Assembly: GCA_050633785.1 (NCBI GenBank)
Contig: JBOEHE010000021.1
Coordinates: 114,561-178,560 of the forward strand
Direction of reading: 5' to 3'
DNA: 64,000 nucleotides
Origin: CALKZN01 sp050633785
Lineage (GTDB): Bacteria > Pseudomonadota > Gammaproteobacteria > Arenicellales > Arenicellaceae
Made by a program: the position numbers and the translations under genes
Notes under the pieces: model-generated
Told to the model about the DNA's origin: nothing
The model's input: only the letters and a program-made list of their open reading frames with translations
Databases searched by the model: none
Part shown: positions 62,505-64,000 of the stretch, one piece after another
Numbering within the stretch: the first letter of the stretch is position 1
How the letters are laid out: every line of letters begins with the position of its first letter

Positions 62505-63635
62505 TTACCCTAAAACAGCTAAAAGCACCCCTGCCGCAACCGCTGAACCAATAACACCAGCCAAGTTTGGTCCCATCGCATGCATCAATAAAAAGTTCTG
62601 CGGATTAGCTTCTAATCCCACTTTATTGACAACACGTGCAGCCATTGGCACCGCAGAAACCCCGGCTGCTCCAATCAATGGATTAATAGGCTGTTTGGAA
62701 AGTTTGTTCATCAACTTCGCCAACAATACTCCCGCCGCTGTTCCAATTGAAAAAGCAACAGCACCCAGCAAAAGAATTCCCAACGTTTCGAAGGTCAGAA
62801 ATTGATCCGCTGATAATTTTGAGCCCACAGCCAAGCCCAGAAAAATAGTCACAATGTTCATCAATTCATTTTGCGCTGCACCACTTAAACGCTCAACCAC
62901 GCCGGAAACTCTCAGAATATTGCCAAAACACAACATTCCTATCAGCGGCGATGACTCAGGGATAAATAAAACCACTGCCAGCAATACACTAAATGGAAAT
63001 AAGAGCTGCTCCAATTTAGATACTTGACGCAATTGTTCCATTTTAATCTGACGCTCTTCCTTGGTAGTCAACAGCTTCATTATTGGTGGCTGTATAATCG
63101 GCACCAATGCCATATAAGAATATGCTGCTACAGCAATGGTACCCAATAAATCAGGTGACAGCTTCGAAGCTAAAAATATAGCCGTGGGTCCATCTGCACC
63201 ACCTATGATCGCAATTGCAGCAGCATCTTTCATGCTGTAATCCAATAAACCGGTAGACGATAAAGCAATTGCCCCGATTAATGTCGCAAAAATACCGAAC
63301 TGTGCAGCAGCACCCAACAACAGAGTTTTCGGGTTGGCAATCAACGCACTAAAGTCAGTCATAGCACCCACCCCCATAAAAATAAGCAGGGGGAACACTC
63401 CCGTTTTAATGCCGACATCATAGACCATGCCAATCATGCCTTCTGCCTCAGCAATTCCGGCAATTGGGATGTTAGATAGAATGGCACCAAAACCAATCGG
63501 CAACAATAATAAAGGTTCAAAACCTTTTCTTATCGCCAAAAATATCAATATGCATCCAACTCCGATCATTATGATCTCATTGAATTGAATATTGGCAAAG
63601 CCAGTCTTAGCCCAAAGATTTAATAAACCTTCCAT
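62505..63635 (-). CDS. oadB: Oxaloacetate decarboxylase beta subunit (sodium pump)
   Basis: 376 residues with at least nine membrane helices. It carries the sodium-binding/translocating signatures AIIGGADGPTAIFLASKL, GNILRVSGVVERLSGAAQNEL and GAAGVSAVPMAARVVNKVG of the OadB/GcdB/MmdB family. It couples decarboxylation of a carboxybiotin to outward sodium pumping. The family includes methylmalonyl- and glutaconyl-CoA enzymes; the OadA partner upstream makes oxaloacetate the likely substrate. A GAGAG ribosome site precedes the start. Confidence 0.92.
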   Translation of the reverse strand: MEGLLNLWAKTGFANIQFNEIIMIGVGCILIFLAIRKGFEPLLLLPIGFGAILSNIPIAGIAEAEGMIGMVYDVGIKTGVFPLLIFMGVGAMTDFSALIANPKTLLLGAAAQFGIFATLIGAIALSSTGLLDYSMKDAAAIAIIGGADGPTAIFLASKLSPDLLGTIAVAAYSYMALVPIIQPPIMKLLTTKEERQIKMEQLRQVSKLEQLLFPFSVLLAVVLFIPESSPLIGMLCFGNILRVSGVVERLSGAAQNELMNIVTIFLGLAVGSKLSADQFLTFETLGILLLGAVAFSIGTAAGVLLAKLMNKLSKQPINPLIGAAGVSAVPMAARVVNKVGLEANPQNFLLMHAMGPNLAGVIGSAVAAGVLLAVLG

Positions 63636-63669
63636 AAGTACTCTCTAATCTCTCTAAAGGTTCAAGCTA

Positions 63670-64000
63670 TTAAGCAATAGTCAATATAGGTTGGCCAACA
63701 TTAACAGCATCACCTTCACTAACTTGGATTGATTGCACTGTTCCGGCTACCACAGAACGTACTTCTGTTTCCATTTTCATAGCTTCAAGAATCACCACAA
63801 CATCATTTTCGGCAATCGTCTGACCCACTTTTACATTAACTTTAAAAATGTTCCCACTTAAAGGCGCCTCAATGCTTGAGCCTCCTCCACTGGCAGGAGC
63901 TTGAACCGGTTGAGCGGCGTTGCCTGCCGCAGCAGCTGGCGCAGCAGAAACACTGATATCAGCATCGCTGGGACCCACCACCACATCAAACTTTTGCCCA
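63670..64000 (-). CDS. oadA: Oxaloacetate decarboxylase alpha subunit, C-terminal biotin domain (5' end outside window)
   Basis: Only the last about 110 residues are visible and the frame is open to the right edge (a GTG at 63984 is internal, preceded by GQKFDV). An Ala/Pro/Gly linker (SAAPAAAAGNAAQPVQAPASGGG) leads into a biotin carrier domain, with the biotin-accepting Lys in EAMKMETEV, and ends VNVGQPILTIA. This matches the end of OadA. The gene is 34 bases before oadB on the same strand, in the usual oadGAB order. The catalytic domain lies outside the window. Confidence 0.9.
   Translation of the reverse strand, partial: GQKFDVVVGPSDADISVSAAPAAAAGNAAQPVQAPASGGGSSIEAPLSGNIFKVNVKVGQTIAENDVVVILEAMKMETEVRSVVAGTVQSIQVSEGDAVNVGQPILTIA

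Noticed and set aside
62434..62805. 123-codon ORF antisense to oadB
   Set aside because: Composition is that of a shadow frame, rich in Ala/Pro/Thr without a domain; oadB is certain.
1..64000. CRISPR array, insertion sequence, tRNA or rRNA genes
   Set aside because: I found no regularly spaced direct repeats with spacers, no transposase, and no tRNA-like or rRNA-like segments in the gaps I read; a covariance-model search would be decisive.

Overview
The window reads as chromosomal DNA of a gammaproteobacterium with moderately low GC. The evidence is the gene orders ffh / rpsP-rimM-trmD-rplS, pcnB-folK and speD-speE-decarboxylase, full E. coli-like proteins (FadE, FadH, FadL, Mpl, PpnN, RNase D, XerD), and an OadAB-type sodium pump that suggests a marine or brackish heterotroph. 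Naming a genus would be a guess. Both window edges cut genes: an unknown membrane/HTH protein on the left and oadA on the right.

Layout. 1-3.5 kb: small accessory genes (MarR + P-loop kinase with a near-perfect operator, two GFA-family proteins, a TetR regulator). 3.5-6.9 kb: a large secreted gingipain-like (C25) protease with a P-domain. 7.2-10.1 kb: lutABC lactate-oxidation genes behind a GntR/FadR-type operator. 10.2-17 kb: housekeeping genes (yciO-like, folK, pcnB, xerD, rplS, trmD, rimM, rpsP). 17.1-24.9 kb: a tightly coupled MoxR/DUF58/DUF4129/SpoIIM/RDD envelope operon lying between rpsP and ffh. 25-33.6 kb: ffh, a CcsA-like protein, rnd, mpl (with two N bases inside an apparent assembly duplication), thiol-disulfide proteins and ppnN. 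33.6-34 kb: a globin-fold protein that appears to have lost its heme ligands. 34.3-45.3 kb: a fatty-acid beta-oxidation block (fadD, thiolase, FadN-type bifunctional enzyme, fadH, TetR, fadE); fadL lies at 61-62 kb.

45.5-52.5 kb is the most unusual part. A reverse transcriptase gene (minus strand, YADD active site, retron-like core plus about 100 extra N-terminal residues) is preceded by a roughly 150-nt segment bounded by perfect 11-bp inverted repeats. An AGC follows the first repeat, there are internal msr-like and msd-like hairpins, and a sigma70-like promoter ends at the first repeat. This is the layout of a retron (a1-msr-msd-a2-RT), and I consider it the best candidate for an undescribed system. 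Next to it are a 45-residue two-helix membrane ORF and a three-gene module of coiled-coil and membrane-anchored proteins (TelA-like, DUF6384-like, Gly/Ser-rich tail), followed by a convergent P-loop-like protein without Walker A.

52.8-64 kb: a Bax1-I membrane protein, a polyamine operon (speD-speE-ornithine decarboxylase-like) with a long structured leader, a MarR/MAPEG pair sharing two identical palindromic operators, PaiB-like, LysE, EamA and PhzF genes, fadL, and oadB/oadA. All family assignments come from reading motifs by eye; no database search was run.
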